Positions 12,395 through 23,343 are shown, numbered from the stretch's first letter. The stretch: 64,000 nt of DNA from Tupaia tana (GCA_026018925.1 JAKSZU010000013.1:82732291-82796290), one strand, 5' to 3'. The notes: a model not told the origin generated them from the letters alone. Made by a program: numbers and translations.

Positions 12395-13290
12395 CCCCTG
12401 CCCCCAGCTTTATTAAGGAATGGTAGAAAGAAAAAGTGTATATTTAAGGTTTACATCTTGATGTTTTGATATATGTATAAATTGTGAGATAATCACAATT
12501 GAGCTAATTGTATTTATCATCTCAAATAGTTAGCATTTTCTTTTTTTGTGTGTGCTGACAACATTTACACAAATTTAGCAAATTTCAGTATTTTTATGGT
12601 ATTGTTAACTAGAAGTGCATTGATGTACATTAAAATTCCAGAATTTATACACCCTACATTGGTGCCATATGACCAACACCTTCCCATCCCTGTTCCTGCC
12701 ACTTCCTGTTTCTGGCAACTAGCATTCCACTTTCTGCTACTTTTTTTTTTTGGGGGGGGGAGGTTTTTGCTGTAGGGTACATGTACTGGCTGGAGAGAAA
12801 GAAGAGACAGAGACAGTAAGAGGGAAAGTGAGAAATCAACCTCCAGGGGGGATGGCCACGCCTCAATCCCTTCTCTTCCATTCTCCTCCTGGGATCTTGG
12901 GCACATACTCACATGTACCTGGCATGAATTTCAAGCCACTGGGCCCAGGACTCGAACTGTGGTCGGCCATGTGGGAGTCCAACAACATAATCACCATGCC
13001 ATCTGCTGGCTTCCACTTTCTGCTTCTTTGAACATGACTATTTTATGTAGTATTTGCCTTTCTGTGTCTGACATTTCCTTAGCATAATGTCCTCCAGGTT
13101 TATTCACAGTGTCACAAATTGCTGAAGTTTCTTTCTTTTTTTTTTTTTTTTAAAGGCTGAATAATGCCTTATTGTATCAATCCATCATCCATCCATCTAC
13201 ACACATCACATTTTCTTTGTTCATCCACCAACAGACATTTAAGTTGTTTCCAATCTTGGCTGTTGTGCCTTTGATGTTACTGCCACTAAA
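12395..13290 (-). repeat. L1 3' end, old subfamily, interrupted by a SINE
   Basis: The + strand reads as the complement of an old mammalian L1 tail: 'ttgatgttttgatatatgta', 'caattgagctaattgtattt', 'ttccttagcataatgtcctc', and 'acagacatttaagttgtttc' near 13230. It is split by the SINE at 12741-13010. Confidence 0.75.
12741..13010 (-). mobile_element. tRNA-derived SINE, long type
   Basis: Full-length copy inserted in an L1. The TSD ttccactttctgct is at 12725-12738 and 13011-13024. Confidence 0.93.
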
Positions 13291-13303
13291 ATTTTGATTT
13301 TTG

Positions 13304-13475
13304 GGGGCTGGCAGGTGGCGTGGTGGTTAAGGGCACTGGACTCCCACATGGCTGACAGTGGTTTGAGTAACAGACCTGACGGCATGCTTTCTCACTTTCT
13401 CTCTCTCTCTCCTCTGGTGAAATTAAAATTAATTAACTAATTAAGTTAAATAAAATAATTATAAAAAAGTTTAAC
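13304..13475 (+). mobile_element. tRNA-derived SINE, short type
   Basis: GGGCTGGCAGGTGGCGTGGT head, C/T tract, GAAATTAAAATTAATTAACT tail. The TSD attttgatttttg is at 13291-13303 and 13476-13488. Confidence 0.92.
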
Positions 13476-13589
13476 ATTTTGATTTTTGATCATTCCTGAA
13501 AGAAATCTCAGATCTAGCACACCCAGACACTCGAGCTTTCCAAAATGCTATGTCCCTTTATGACTTCATATTGTCGCAGAGCTATGGTT

Positions 13590-13770
13590 TTCTCTGCCTG
13601 ACTGCTATTTTCTTCCTCTTCCCTTGGCCCTAATCCCTTTCCTGTTCACCTTTTTTCTCTTTCTTTAAGACCTAGTTCAAATGTCTCCTCGGTAGAACAT
13701 TCCTTGGACATAACCCCAGTTCCCAAGCACACAAATCATGGCTTTCTTTTTCCACATTTCTCAGCACTCT
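13590..13770 (-). repeat. L2 LINE 3' fragment (probable)
   Basis: Antisense L2-like text on the + strand: 'agacctagttcaaatgtctc' followed by 'tagaacattccttggacata'. Confidence 0.55.
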
Positions 13771-13796
13771 GAAATGTAACATGCCTCCATTATGTG

Positions 13797-14193
13797 AGAG
13801 GTCTTCGAAAATTTCACAGACAATACATGTCACAGGACCAGCAGTTGGCATAATGGCTATGTCACAGGACTCCCATGTAGTTGACTATAGTTCAAGTCTC
13901 GGACCCGGCAGCTTAAACTCATGCCAGGCGTGTGTGCATGCTGCCCAAGATCCCGAGAGGAGAATGGAGGAGAAGGGATTGTGGTGTGGCCATCTCTCCT
14001 GGGGAGTGATTTCTTGCTTTCTATCTCTCTATCTCTCTTTGTCTTTCCGGCGAGCGCATGAACCTTATAGCTAAAACCTCTCCAAAAAATAAAAATGCAT
14101 ATCATAAAAAAACTATCCATGGATTTCCATTTTTTTGCACCAAAATTAATTCATAGTTTAATTCATTTTCATGAACTTTCGAAGTACCCTGGT
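13797..14193. mobile_element. Short inverted-repeat DNA transposon (family T), copy 3, split by a SINE
   Basis: The left piece starts GAGAGGTCTTCGAAAATTTC at 13797. The right piece (about 14100-14193) ends CATGAACTTTCGAAGTACCC, the inverted counterpart. A SINE fills 13833-14092. Because the SINE sits inside it, this element is the older of the two. Confidence 0.7.
13833..14092 (+). mobile_element. tRNA-derived SINE, long type
   Basis: GGACCAGCAGTTGGCATAAT head to TAGCTAAAACCTCTCCAAAA tail, inserted in the DNA transposon at 13797-14193. Flanks aatacatgtcac and aatgcatatcat are a likely diverged TSD. Confidence 0.9.
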
Positions 14194-14833
14194 ATGCATG
14201 TTCACATCAACAAATCACTTATAACACTTTATGGCAGATATCTCTGTTTCTGTCTCTCTTCCTACTTATCTATTGTCCCCATGATAATCAAAATGTCTTG
14301 TGGAATACATATGAATCCCCTTCCTTTTGCAGTAACTCCTGCCTCTCTTGAGGTTCATGTCATTCATCCAGGACTCCTGCCTACCCCAAGTCCTAAAGGA
14401 TTTGGTCTTTTCACACCAGTCCTGGTTTGAGCATTGTTCATATGGTCATGTAGACAACCCACCCAACAATTTGCTTGTTCTTTGATCTCAATCATGTCTA
14501 TCTTGTTCACTAGCACAGTTCCTGACTTTTCATAAATATTTGTAAAGTAGATGAGATCATTTGATTTGTGAAAAATCATATTTTATTAATAAAGCTTCAG
14601 AAGGACAAACAGTGATGCCTCATAACCAATCTCTTTCCATTTGCAGAATTTCAAGCATAGAACCCAAGAGTTCTACGTGCAAGCTTTCAATACTCAAACC
14701 ACAAAGGGAAGGCCGATAGCACAGCTGTAAAGTGAAAAGTAAAACTAGGGGAAAAAAAAGTATGTATACTAGTTGACCATTCTAGAATTCCATACACATT
14801 TCCCTGAAGCTTCACTAAGAAATAACCACTCAA

Positions 14834-15037
14834 GGAACCAGCAGGTGGTGTGGTGGTTAAGGCGCTGGACACACTCACATGGCTGACCATGGTTTGAGTC
14901 CCGGACCTGGTGGTTTGCTTTCTCACTTTTCCTCTCTCTCTCTCTCTCTCTATGTCTCTATCTGGTCAAATTAAAATAAATGAATGAATAAAAGTAAATA
15001 AGTAAATAAATACTTCTTTAAAATAAATAAAGAAAGA
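14834..15037 (+). mobile_element. tRNA-derived SINE, short type
   Basis: GAACCAGCAGGTGGTGTGGT head, a long TCTCTC tract and AAATAAATGAATGAATAAAA tail. It ends about 20 bp from the donor of the exon at 15059. Confidence 0.9.
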
Positions 15038-15058
15038 ACCATTCACATGTTTTCTTAC

Positions 15059-15229
15059 CTCTACAGGTAGGAGGTGATGTCCATGTCCCATTTTCCAGGC
15101 AAACACTCCTTAGGGAACCTTCCAGCATGTATCCACTGTAGCACGAGTAGGTGATCATGTCCCCATACTGGTAATGTACTCCTCGAGCGATTGCATTTTC
15201 TACATGAGCTGGTGGACCACATGAAATTT
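15059..15229 (-). CDS. SVEP1: SVEP1 exon encoding the last CCP domain
   Basis: Minus strand, acceptor ttttctacag at 15230, donor GTAAGA after 15059. The 171 bp encode one CCP/sushi domain: [20 protein letters not shown], then a middle with [15 protein letters not shown], then [16 protein letters not shown]. The four cysteines and the tryptophan before the last cysteine are in place. Phase 1 at both ends. It is the last sushi repeat before the EGF modules. Confidence 0.97.
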
Positions 15230-15639
15230 CTGTAGAAAAACGTGTCATTAAGCCAGTGCTATTAACCCAGACTGATGACACAGTTCATCTCTATGACTAA
15301 ATTAAAAAGCAAAGATAAAATATATAGAGGTAACACTCTTACCTATCTATCTACAAGATACTAAGAACTAAATCTGTTGCTATTTAGAAAAATTGCATTA
15401 TCATAGAAGATAAAAGATTGTTGCCTTCCAATTCAAATACTGGAGCTGAACTATTCTGAACTCACAGACAGACATTTATGCGGGACCAAGAATGTCTAGA
15501 ACCTTGCTAAAGAGATAGTTGTGAGAAGTTCAATGCAGGATACTTTCAAATTAGAAGGAAAGCAAAGCACAGCAATTATTTATAGTCTGCTCTTTCAGAG
15601 TAAAGATCACTCCTTGCAGTAATGCGTATTCCATCCAGG

Positions 15640-16010
15640 CTGTTTTATCAGTGCCTAGGACAGTGCCTGGCATGCAATAAGCTCTTTTTTTTGGAGAGGT
15701 TTTCGCTATAGGGCGCGTGCGCTCGCCAGACAGACAGAGAGAGACATAGAGACAGAAAGAGAGAAATCACCCCTCGGGGGGATGGTCACGCCGCAATCCC
15801 TTCTCCTCCATTCTCCTCTCGGGATCTTGGGCACACACGCACACGCGCCCGGCGTGAGTTTTAAGCCACCGGGTCCGGGACGTGAACCACGGTCAACTAC
15901 GTGGGAGTCCAGCGACATAGCCATTACACTAACTGCTGGTTCCCGCAATAAGCTCTTAATACATATTTGGAAAATGAGTAACTGGATGAATATTGTCTCT
16001 AGCCTGTAGA
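15640..16010 (+). repeat. L2/MIR-type 3' end, split by a SINE
   Basis: 'gacagtgcctggcatgcaat' before, and 'aagctcttaatacatatttg' after, the SINE at 15687-15944 match the 3' end shared by L2 and MIR-type elements. Confidence 0.55.
15687..15944 (-). mobile_element. tRNA-derived SINE, long type (young)
   Basis: Full-length copy with many CpG sites preserved. The perfect TSD gcaataagctctt is at 15674-15686 and 15945-15957. Confidence 0.96.
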
Positions 16011-16047
16011 TACTCAACTTATATACCTTGATGAAGTTTGTTAAATT

Positions 16048-16505
16048 CAAGATTTCATATTAGTATCTGTACCCTATGGCAGAAACTGAAGGGTTGGAAG
16101 ATATAAAAGAATGGAGAATGATTGTAGATATTAGAGACAATGTGAGAGGAGGGTAGGAAATGGGGGAAGGTAAGAGGAAGGGAATCAAGCAGAAAAAGAA
16201 AGAAGCAAAAACATTTAAGAGATAAAAAATGAAAAATTATCTATTAATGATAACATGTATGATATCTTTAACTGGACTAATATACAGAGTGTTCATGTTA
16301 GGAGAATTTATTTTGCATGTTGTAATGAATTGTCAGTGATTGAACTTATGAAAATAACAACAATAATAAAAATACACAGAAGTAGTTAAAATGTTACAGT
16401 AAAGCTGTAGTTAATAACCTTCCAAATCTGTAAATACATGACCTAAGGTATTTTATATATTGAGGTACTTTGGTGAATAAACATTATAATAAATTTTTTA
16501 AAAAA
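16048..16505 (+). repeat. Unassigned dispersed repeat (family U), copy 2
   Basis: Aligns with 8612-8862: TATGGCAGAAACTGAAGGG, TAGATATTAGAGACAATGTG, a purine-rich middle, AAAATTATCTATTAATGATA and GAGTGTTCATGTTAGGAGAA. It extends further than copy 1, ending near TAAATTTTTTAAAAAAGATT. Confidence 0.6.
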
Positions 16506-16579
16506 GATTTCACTTCAGTTTCTCTCTTTTCACTACTGTAAAGCAATGACTTTCTACTTTTTCAATTTTTAAGATAACT

Positions 16580-16700
16580 ACATGGGAAATGATCTGTGAA
16601 TGATGACATGTATGACAATATCTTTGGAGTAATATATAGTATATTCATGCTGGGGAAAATCCATTCTGTATGCCATAAAGATGTATAGATTGAATTTTTT
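16580..16700 (+). repeat. Unassigned dispersed repeat (family U), copy 3 (3' part)
   Basis: GGGAAATGATCTGTGAATGA, then ATGACATGTATGACAATATC and TATATTCATGCTGGGGAAAA, repeat the second half of copies 1 and 2. Confidence 0.55.
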
Positions 16701-17304
16701 AAAAATAAGAAAAAAAATTAAAATTAAAAACTCTATTTTGGGATGGAGCACAAGACAAGGACTGGTTTGGAGTCAGGACTCTACTGCATAAGCCAGTTTG
16801 TATAATTCCAACTGTTGGACGAGGAGTCTTCATGCACTGGCTTCTCAAAGGTCACTTTGTTGTCAGAATAGTATTAAAAATTTGTCATAATACTTTTAAA
16901 AGGTTGTTCAAAGAGAGGATCGGTTTGCATGGGGTTTCTAAATTCTCTCTTTCTTCGAAGGTAAACAAAATGCCTACTATATATCAGAAGTGGAAAAGAA
17001 ATAAGCCAAGGAAATGCTGTCCTTCTGCTCAAATATAGAAAGAGAAAGAAAAATATTGCAATCCAAGTTTTACAATACTGCAATACGAAATGAGCTATAT
17101 TAGAGGCGCAGATACCATACCGTAAGAATATTGACGTTATTGTAACTTCTTCTGCTTAGGATCCTCAGGGTTTGAATCACAGTGAAAGTGACATTTGGAC
17201 TACGGTGTAAAGTTTGAGGGATCAGAGAAAGAACTACCGGGTTGGAACTAAAGCATGTGGGAAGATCATGTTGAACTGGCGGTTGGTTTGTAGCAGTGGT
17301 TATT
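16701..17304. other. Intron sequence, no feature recognised
   Basis: Nothing assigned. A short open frame at 16832-17038 shows no domain character. Confidence 0.4.
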
Positions 17305-17490
17305 TATTTTTAATTATTTTATTCAACTTGAGTTACTCATTTATTTTTTATTTTAATTTGACCAGAGAAGGACAGAATGAGAGAGAGAGAGAGAAAGTGG
17401 GAAAGCAAGCTGCCAGGTCCGGGACTCAAACCACAGTCAGCCATATGGGAGTCCAGTGCCCTTAACCACCATGCCACCTGCTGGCCCCTA
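17305..17490 (-). mobile_element. tRNA-derived SINE, short type
   Basis: TTTAATTTGACCAGAGAAGG start, GAGAGAGAG tract, and CACCTGCTGGCCCC end. The TSD tagcagtggttatt is at 17291-17304 and 17491-17504. Confidence 0.94.
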
Positions 17491-17504
17491 TAGCAGTGGT
17501 TATT

Positions 17505-17640
17505 AAAGCATGGATTTCTGACCACCTATATGAGAATCACCTGGGGTTTTCAGTAAAAATGTATATTTCTAGGGGTTCTGGCTTATGAATCAATACTGTA
17601 CATACCCTTCTGGGTTATTCTGACATACACTAAATTTGAA
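17505..17640 (+). repeat. MER5-like hAT transposon fragment
   Basis: 'atatgagaatcacctggggt' and 'tctaggggttctggcttatg' resemble the centre of MER5-type elements. Its left part carries the SINE at 17305. Confidence 0.45.
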
Positions 17641-17852
17641 TCACTGATTTATATGGAAAAATATCAGGAGTGGGTATAAAGAAGAGGGAAAGATGCTGCC
17701 CAGTTGAGGCAAGAATGTTTTGTTCTAAGCAAGGACGTCCCATTTGATTGAAAAAATAAAATGCAAGAGAGCATAGAGGATAACAGATAATAATGGAAGT
17801 GGTCTCCTTCTCTCTGAGACCACCCCTAACCCTCTCAAGAATATTGGAGGGG

Positions 17853-18100
17853 GAACCAGCAGATGGTGTAATGGTCACATCACTGGACTCCCATGCAGTA
17901 GACCACAGCTCAGGTCCTAGACCCGGTGACTTAAAACTCACACTCAGTGTATGTGTGCCCAAAATCCTGAAAGGAGAATGAAGTAGACGGGATTACAGTA
18001 GGGCCATACCCCTTAGGGGATGATTTCTTACTTTCTGTCTCTCTGTCCCTCTGGTGAGTGCATATGCTCTATAGCAAAAATCTCTTAAAAAAAGAAAAAG
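17853..18100 (+). mobile_element. tRNA-derived SINE, long type
   Basis: AACCAGCAGATGGTGTAATG head to the AAAAAGAAAAAGG tail. The perfect TSD gaatattggagggg is at 17839-17852 and 18101-18114. Confidence 0.93.
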
Positions 18101-18112
18101 GAATATTGGAGG

Positions 18113-18362
18113 GGACTAAGCGATGGCATAATGGTTAGGTTGCTGGACTTCCATTCAACCGTGGTTCAATTCTCAGGCCCAGAAGCTTAAAACTCATACC
18201 AGGTGCTTGTCTGTATGTACCCGAAATTCCTAGAGGAGAATGGAGAAGGGATTATAGCATGGCCATCCCCCTTGGGGGATGAGTTTTCACTTTCTGTCTC
18301 TGTCTGGTGAGCACATGCACCCTATAGCAAAAATATCTCTCTAAAGAAAAAATAAAAGAAAG
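18113..18362 (+). mobile_element. tRNA-derived SINE, long type, tandem with the previous copy
   Basis: GGACTAAGCGATGGCATAAT head, body and TAGCAAAAATATCTCTCTAA end. It starts at the duplicated target of the SINE at 17853, so the two insertions share one site. Confidence 0.88.
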
Positions 18363-18882
18363 AATACTGAATGATTATACATATATGGAAGAAACATTTA
18401 TAATCAGTGCATGTCTCTTCTCTTTCTGCCAGCAGCCTGAGTGGTAAATCTTGAGTGAAGAGCAAGTTGAGCATATGTGGATTTAGTGAGGCCATCTGGC
18501 TTGCTTTCCCTCAGGTTGGTGGCTTTGAACTAGAGGGTCAAAGAGAAATGTCTAGTCCAGCGTACACACATACTTAGTTCTTTTCATTTCTCTGGTGGTA
18601 GATTTTCGTAAGTATGTGGGACTCAGATCCCAGCTAAATGTATAGTCTACACCTAACTGGGATAAAATCAGTATTCTAATGCTGCAGGAAACTGCTAGTG
18701 GAAAATTCAGGGACTTGGGCTATTGTCCATCTTTTCTTTATCAGGAGATCTTACTAGTCTATGCCAATTCATTCATTCTTGAAAAGAAATCCATAGCATA
18801 GGTATTATTGGTGCTATTAACAAATGCCCTAAGAATCAGAGAAACTAAGGCAATAGCATAAGTTAGGAATTATACATGTTGG
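18363..18882. other. Intron sequence, no feature recognised
   Basis: No assignable repeat or exon. Confidence 0.4.
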
Positions 18883-18884
18883 GG

Positions 18885-19063
18885 CCAGCAGGTGGCATGG
18901 TGGTTAAGGACACTGGACTCCCATGTGGCTGACAGCGGTTTGAGTCCTGGACCTGGTGGCTTGCTTTCTCGCTTTCTCTCTCTCTCACTCTCTTTCACTC
19001 TGTCCCTCTCTGGTCAAATTAAAATAAATAAATAGTTAATAAAATAATTCTTTTTAAAAAGAG
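18885..19063 (+). mobile_element. tRNA-derived SINE, short type
   Basis: CCAGCAGGTGGCATGGTGGT head, C/T tract and TCAAATTAAAATAAATAAAT tail. Diverged TSD ttatacatgttgggg / ttaaacatgttgggg. Confidence 0.92.
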
Positions 19064-19152
19064 TTAAACATGTTGGGGCTAGAATAAAACACAGGACTTC
19101 TCCAGAGTCCCCATCTTATTTCTGGTATCACTGATTGGTGCACAGGTATTTT

Positions 19153-19421
19153 TTTTTTTTTTTTTTTTTTTTTGAGAGCTTTTTGCTATAGGGCGAGTGC
19201 GCTCGCCAGACAGAGAGAGACAGAGAGATAGAAAGCGAGAAATCACCCCCCCCAGGGGGGATGGCAACGCCACAATCCCTTCTCCTCCATTATCCTCTCG
19301 GGATCTTGGGCACGCATGCACATGCGCCCGGCGTGAGTTTAAGCCACCAGGTAAGGGACTCAAATCGCGGTCGACTACGTGGGAATTCAGCGACATAGCC
19401 ATTATGCTAACTGCTGGTCCC
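19153..19421 (-). mobile_element. tRNA-derived SINE, long type (young)
   Basis: A long T-run followed by a nearly intact body. The perfect TSD ggtgcacaggtatttt is at 19137-19152 and 19422-19437. Confidence 0.96.
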
Positions 19422-19467
19422 GGTGCACAGGTATTTTGAAGATGGAGACTACAGAAGGAATAACACA

Positions 19468-19550
19468 TCGGGTTGTTGGAAAAGTCATGATGTATTTTTC
19501 TATGCAAAAATGCATTGTGACTTTTCTGTCAATCGAATAGTTCCATACTG
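19468..19550. mobile_element. Palindromic mariner-like MITE (family M), copy 2
   Basis: TCGGGTTGTTGGAAAAGTCA on the left, with the inverted counterpart TGACTTTTCTGTCAATCGAA on the right. The middle is shortened relative to the 80-bp copies. Confidence 0.8.
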
Positions 19551-19751
19551 TGTAGCCCAGTGCCTTGAGTATGGTTAAACTCGGTGAATACTTAGCAATT
19601 GACTGGTGTAGAGGGAGCAGCTTGGACTGCAAAGAAGCCTCGTGGGCAGGATGTTCATCAGCGGTGTTTTAAGTGGAGATAGAAAGTGTGTGTTAAAATA
19701 TATCAAGACTTATCACGAGGCAGCAAGAAATGCCACCAGATTTGTTACACA

Positions 19752-19965
19752 GCAGCATGGTGCTAGTGCCGAGGTTCTCAAATGGTGGCTCCCAGGGCAG
19801 CAGGAACCTCATAAGCAATACCTGGGAGCTCGTTAGAAATGCGTACTTCTCAGGTCTCACCCAGACCTACTGTCCGAAACTCTGAGGCTGGGTGGATCCC
19901 AGCAATCTATGTTTTAACACACTCTCCAAGTATTCCTGATGCAGGTTCAAGGTTGAGAACGATCA
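19752..19965 (+). repeat. MER5A-like hAT-Charlie transposon
   Basis: 'gaggttctcaaatggtggct', 'taccagggagctcgttag'-like text ('cctgggagctcgttagaaat'), 'ggtctcacccagacctactg', 'tcccagcaatctatgtttta' and 'tattcctgatgcaggttcaa' follow the order of MER5A. Confidence 0.85.
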
Positions 19966-20021
19966 CGGGATAACTTTTCATGAAAGCATCCATAGCCCAT
20001 TTTAAAAGTTTATGAATTTTA

Positions 20022-20180
20022 GGGCCAGCAGGCGGCATGGTGATTGAGGTGCTGACTCTCACATGGCTGACCACTGTTTGAGTCCAGGACCTGGGGGCTT
20101 GCTTTCTCACTTTCCCTCTCTCTCGATCTCTGTTTCTCTCTCTGGTCAAATAATAATAAATAAATAAATAAAATAAAATA
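20022..20180 (+). mobile_element. tRNA-derived SINE, short type
   Basis: GGGCCAGCAGGCGGCATGGT head, TCTCTCTCGATCTC tract, and AATAAATAAATAAAATAAAA tail. Confidence 0.9.
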
Positions 20181-20199
20181 AATTATGATTATTTTTCTG

Positions 20200-20225
20200 A
20201 GTTAGAGGTTTTAGCCTTCGGGCTC

Positions 20226-20267
<42 letters not shown>

Positions 20268-20477
20268 GAGAGAGAGGGAGAGGGAGACAGAGACGGAGAC
20301 AGAGAGAGAGAAGGTGAGAAATCACCCCTTGGGGGGCTGGCCATGCCACAACCCCTTCTTTTCCATTCTCCTACTGGGATCTTGGGCATGCACGCACACA
20401 CACCTGGTCTGGGACCCGAACTGTGGCTGGCCATGTGGGAATCTAGCGACATAACCACAACATCGACTGCTGACCCC
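20200..20477 (-). mobile_element. tRNA-derived SINE, long type, with expanded GA tract
   Basis: GTTTTAGCCTTCGGGCTCAC start, a GA-rich microsatellite at 20228-20315, then the body and CATCGACTGCTGACCCC head end. The GA expansion lies where other copies have a short TCTCTGTC tract. Confidence 0.88.
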
Positions 20478-20491
20478 AATACATAATTCTT

Positions 20492-20633
20492 TCTTTTCCG
20501 CTATACTGTCGCCAGACAGACAGAGAGGCATAGAGACAGAAAGCATCACCCCCCAGGGGGGATGGGGAATCTAGCGACATCCGAGACCACACTACGTGGG
20601 ATCGACATAGCATTATGACTGCTGGTTCCCCCC
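20492..20633 (-). mobile_element. Internally rearranged SINE copy
   Basis: A 142-bp remnant of the long SINE bounded by a perfect 14-bp TSD, aatacataattctt (20478-20491 and 20634-20647). It keeps CGCCAGACAGACAGAGAGGC, the CCCCCCAGGGGGGATGG palindrome and GACTGCTGGTTCC. It lacks most of the body, and a segment resembling AATCTAGCGACAT occurs out of place. Confidence 0.8.
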
Positions 20634-20649
20634 AATACATAATTCTTAA

Positions 20650-21075
20650 AAAAAACCCCAAAACTTTGTTAATTCTTTTCATGAGAGAAAGAGAGACAGG
20701 CAGAAACACAGGGCCCCCTGACAAGGTCTTGCCAGGCTGCAAACCACCACATCACCCAGCCTTCTGGCCTGTTACCATCACAGGTGACAAGAGTGTGCAT
20801 GGAATGTTCAGGCTGACCCAGGATCCAAATCCCAGGCTTTCCCATATGACCCTGGCATTGCACAGCACCCAACTGCCTGCACCAAAGAGGCTGGGCTAGC
20901 CAGACTGGGGACTCTGACAGTGTGGAGATCAGTATATGTTTTACATTTAATAGCTTGCTCGTTTTTGGAAAAGCACATTTGGAAGTCCTGTTTAGGAAAT
21001 TCTGGTCAGGTAGGTTTTAGCTGAGTTCTATAAGTAAAAAAATTAAAAACTAAAAATATAATAATTAATTTATTT
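20650..21075. other. Intron sequence, possible old repeat
   Basis: Positions 20660-20760 (GAGAGACAGGCAGAAACACA, then C-rich) may be an older SINE relative. Nothing is firm. Confidence 0.3.
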
Positions 21076-21318
21076 ATGAGATTTTTGCTATAGGGCATAT
21101 GTGCTTGCCAGAGAGACAGAGAGACAGAAAGTGAGAAATCACCCCCCATGGGGGATGGACACGCTGTAATCCCTTCTCCTCCATTCTCCTCTTGGGATTT
21201 TGGGTATGTGTGCACATGCGCCTGGTGTGTTTTATTTTTTTAAGCCATGTCCAGGACTCGAACTGCAGTTAACTATTTGGGAGTCCAGCAACATAGCCAT
21301 TACGCATCTGCTGGTCCC
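21076..21318 (-). mobile_element. tRNA-derived SINE, long type
   Basis: GAGATTTTTGCTATAGGGCA start, body, CATCTGCTGGTCCC end. An inserted TTTTATTTTTT lies near the B-box side. Confidence 0.9.
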
Positions 21319-21512
21319 TATATCTTATTTTTTTTAATGTTTGGAATTCAAAGATTTTTTTTTATCATTTAAACCTTATTCACCCAGAAGATAAGTGTGT
21401 TAGTGCCGAGATCTAAATAGCTACAGCTATGTTACTTGGTTGAAAATAACCTCAGAAAACTGAGAAAACACTCCACCCTAATGGAACTCACTGGATTTCA
21501 CTGGTGACTTAC

Positions 21513-21689
21513 TTTCACATTTGGCATTTGTCTGTGTCCACGTCTCATCGGGGCTGCAGGTGATGATGCCTTGGCCTTGGAGTAGGAAGCCTTCCCTGCA
21601 CTTGATGGATACGTTCTGACCGACGTAAAACTCCTTTTCAGAAAGCAGAGCATTCTCAGGAATCACGAAAGGGACGGGGCATGGGTTTG
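21513..21689 (-). CDS. SVEP1: SVEP1 exon encoding a CCP domain
   Basis: Minus strand, acceptor ctttgtcacag at 21690, donor GTAAGT after 21513. The 177 bp encode [20 protein letters not shown], then [19 protein letters not shown] and [12 protein letters not shown], a complete sushi domain. Phase 1 at both ends; the final A joins AA of the next exon to make Lys. Two exons downstream the EGF modules begin. Confidence 0.97.
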
Positions 21690-22095
21690 CTGTGACAAAG
21701 AAGAGGAAAGGCTTACTAATATTTCCCTCGTTTCCTAATTCGGTTCTTCGAAGACAAAGTAGGAACTCTATAGGAACTGGGTTCTCAAGAGTGATATTAT
21801 GAAGTTTAGAAATACAGAGCTTCAAATACAAACGTGTTTAAATCCACATGACATTTTTATAAGGGGAACATCAGGGAAGACCTGGAAACACCGAGTTACT
21901 CAATCACTAACACAAGGTCCTAAAACTCTAAGATGACAAATTCAATAGTAGCCTGAAGCTAGGAGGCACCGCATCATTTAAAATGTGTGATTAACTTACT
22001 TATTTATTTAAAAATAAGCTTTGTGGAAACAAAGCAGATGAAAAATTCAGGGGTGTACCGTATGTTCTTAAAAGACTATTAAGAACATAGAGTAA

Positions 22096-22362
22096 TGGGA
22101 ACCAGCAGTTAGCATAATGGCTATGTCGCTGGACTCCCACGTAGTCTACCGCGGTTCGCGTCCTGGACCTGGTGGCTTAAAACTCATGCCGGGCGCATGT
22201 GCGTGCGTGCCCAAGATCCCGAGAGGAGAATGGAGGAGAAGGGATTGCGGCGTGACCATCCCCTGTGGGGGGGTGATTTCTTGCTTTCTGTCTCCATGTC
22301 TCTCTCTGTCTGGCAAGCTCACGTGCCCTATAGCGAAAACCTCTCCAAAAAAAAAAAAAAAA
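22096..22362 (+). mobile_element. tRNA-derived SINE, long type (young)
   Basis: GAACCAGCAGTTAGCATAAT head to the A-tail. The perfect TSD aagaacatagagtaa is at 22081-22095 and 22363-22377. Confidence 0.96.
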
Positions 22363-22639
22363 AAGAACATAGAGTAAGGACTGCTTACTGGCACTTTGCT
22401 ATGCTTCAGAAAAGTGAAACCAGAGAATCATCAGACATCTCACTATGAGTTGAATATGACTTTAGGCCACACCAGTATGAACAGGATATTAAAACTTAAA
22501 CAGTTTGCAGGGCTTATTGATAAAGACGAATTCATTTTTATAGCTCTGAAGGAAATACAGGACATGATAGTGGTAGGTTTGCTTAGTGCAGGGATGTGAT
22601 ACCCATAACTACACATTTCAAGCAACTTTAGTTTTTTTT

Positions 22640-22685
22640 TCTTATTTTATTTTTGAGAGAGAGATTTTTGATATAGGGAGGGTTT
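22640..22685 (-). mobile_element. SINE 3'-end fragment
   Basis: GAGAGAGAGATTTTTGATAT followed by AGGGAGGG is the 3' end of the long SINE, cut short. Confidence 0.5.
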
Positions 22686-23086
22686 TTTTTCCCCCTCTCT
22701 TATTTTAGATGAGCACTAAAGGAGGAGTCTCTGTGAGCAAGGCAGGAGACTGCTGAATCCTAAAAGCCAGTCACTCCATTAGGATACTTTAAATCATAAC
22801 CAGAGCTCTCTCAGTTTATACCTTGCTTGTGAATATTGTTTTATACAAGTGGTTATAACTAGTTACCCTTAGTTGCTATATTTATGTATATTTTACTATA
22901 TTACTATTGCACTTAAAGCATATTTTCTTTCCTCCCTATTTTACTATCCCCCAAAGAATGCATTATGTATTTGTGCCCAGTTTTAAATTTTATTTGTATT
23001 TTCTTTTAATGCTTTGGACTTGTAATCATCCAAAGAGTCTGTTAAAAGCTGATTCTCAGGTTGTTTTAGATAATACAAGTAGATTT
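22686..23086. other. Intron sequence, no feature recognised
   Basis: Mixed intron sequence without an assignable repeat. Confidence 0.4.
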
Positions 23087-23343
23087 TGTGTGTATGTGTG
23101 CTAGAGAGTGCCTGTGTTCACCAGAGAGAGAGACAGAGAGGCAGAGAGAGAGGGAGAGGAGAAAGCACCTCCCATGGGCATGGTCACTCTGCAGTCCCTT
23201 CTCCTCCATCTCTCCCTCCTTTTGGAATTTTGATCACGTATGCATATGTGCCTGTTGTGTTTATTAAGCTGCCAGGACTCAAACTGTGCAGTTGGCCATG
23301 TGGGATCCAGCTGCCTTAACCACCACGCCACAGAGCCAGCCCA
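23087..23343 (-). mobile_element. tRNA-derived SINE, older relative
   Basis: TGTTCACCAGAGAGAGAGAC start, a body with CCATGGGCATGGTCACTCTG, and TTAACCACCACGCCACAGAG with AGCCAGCCC end. Flanks carrying agtagatttt suggest a TSD. It is more diverged than the long type. Confidence 0.8.
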
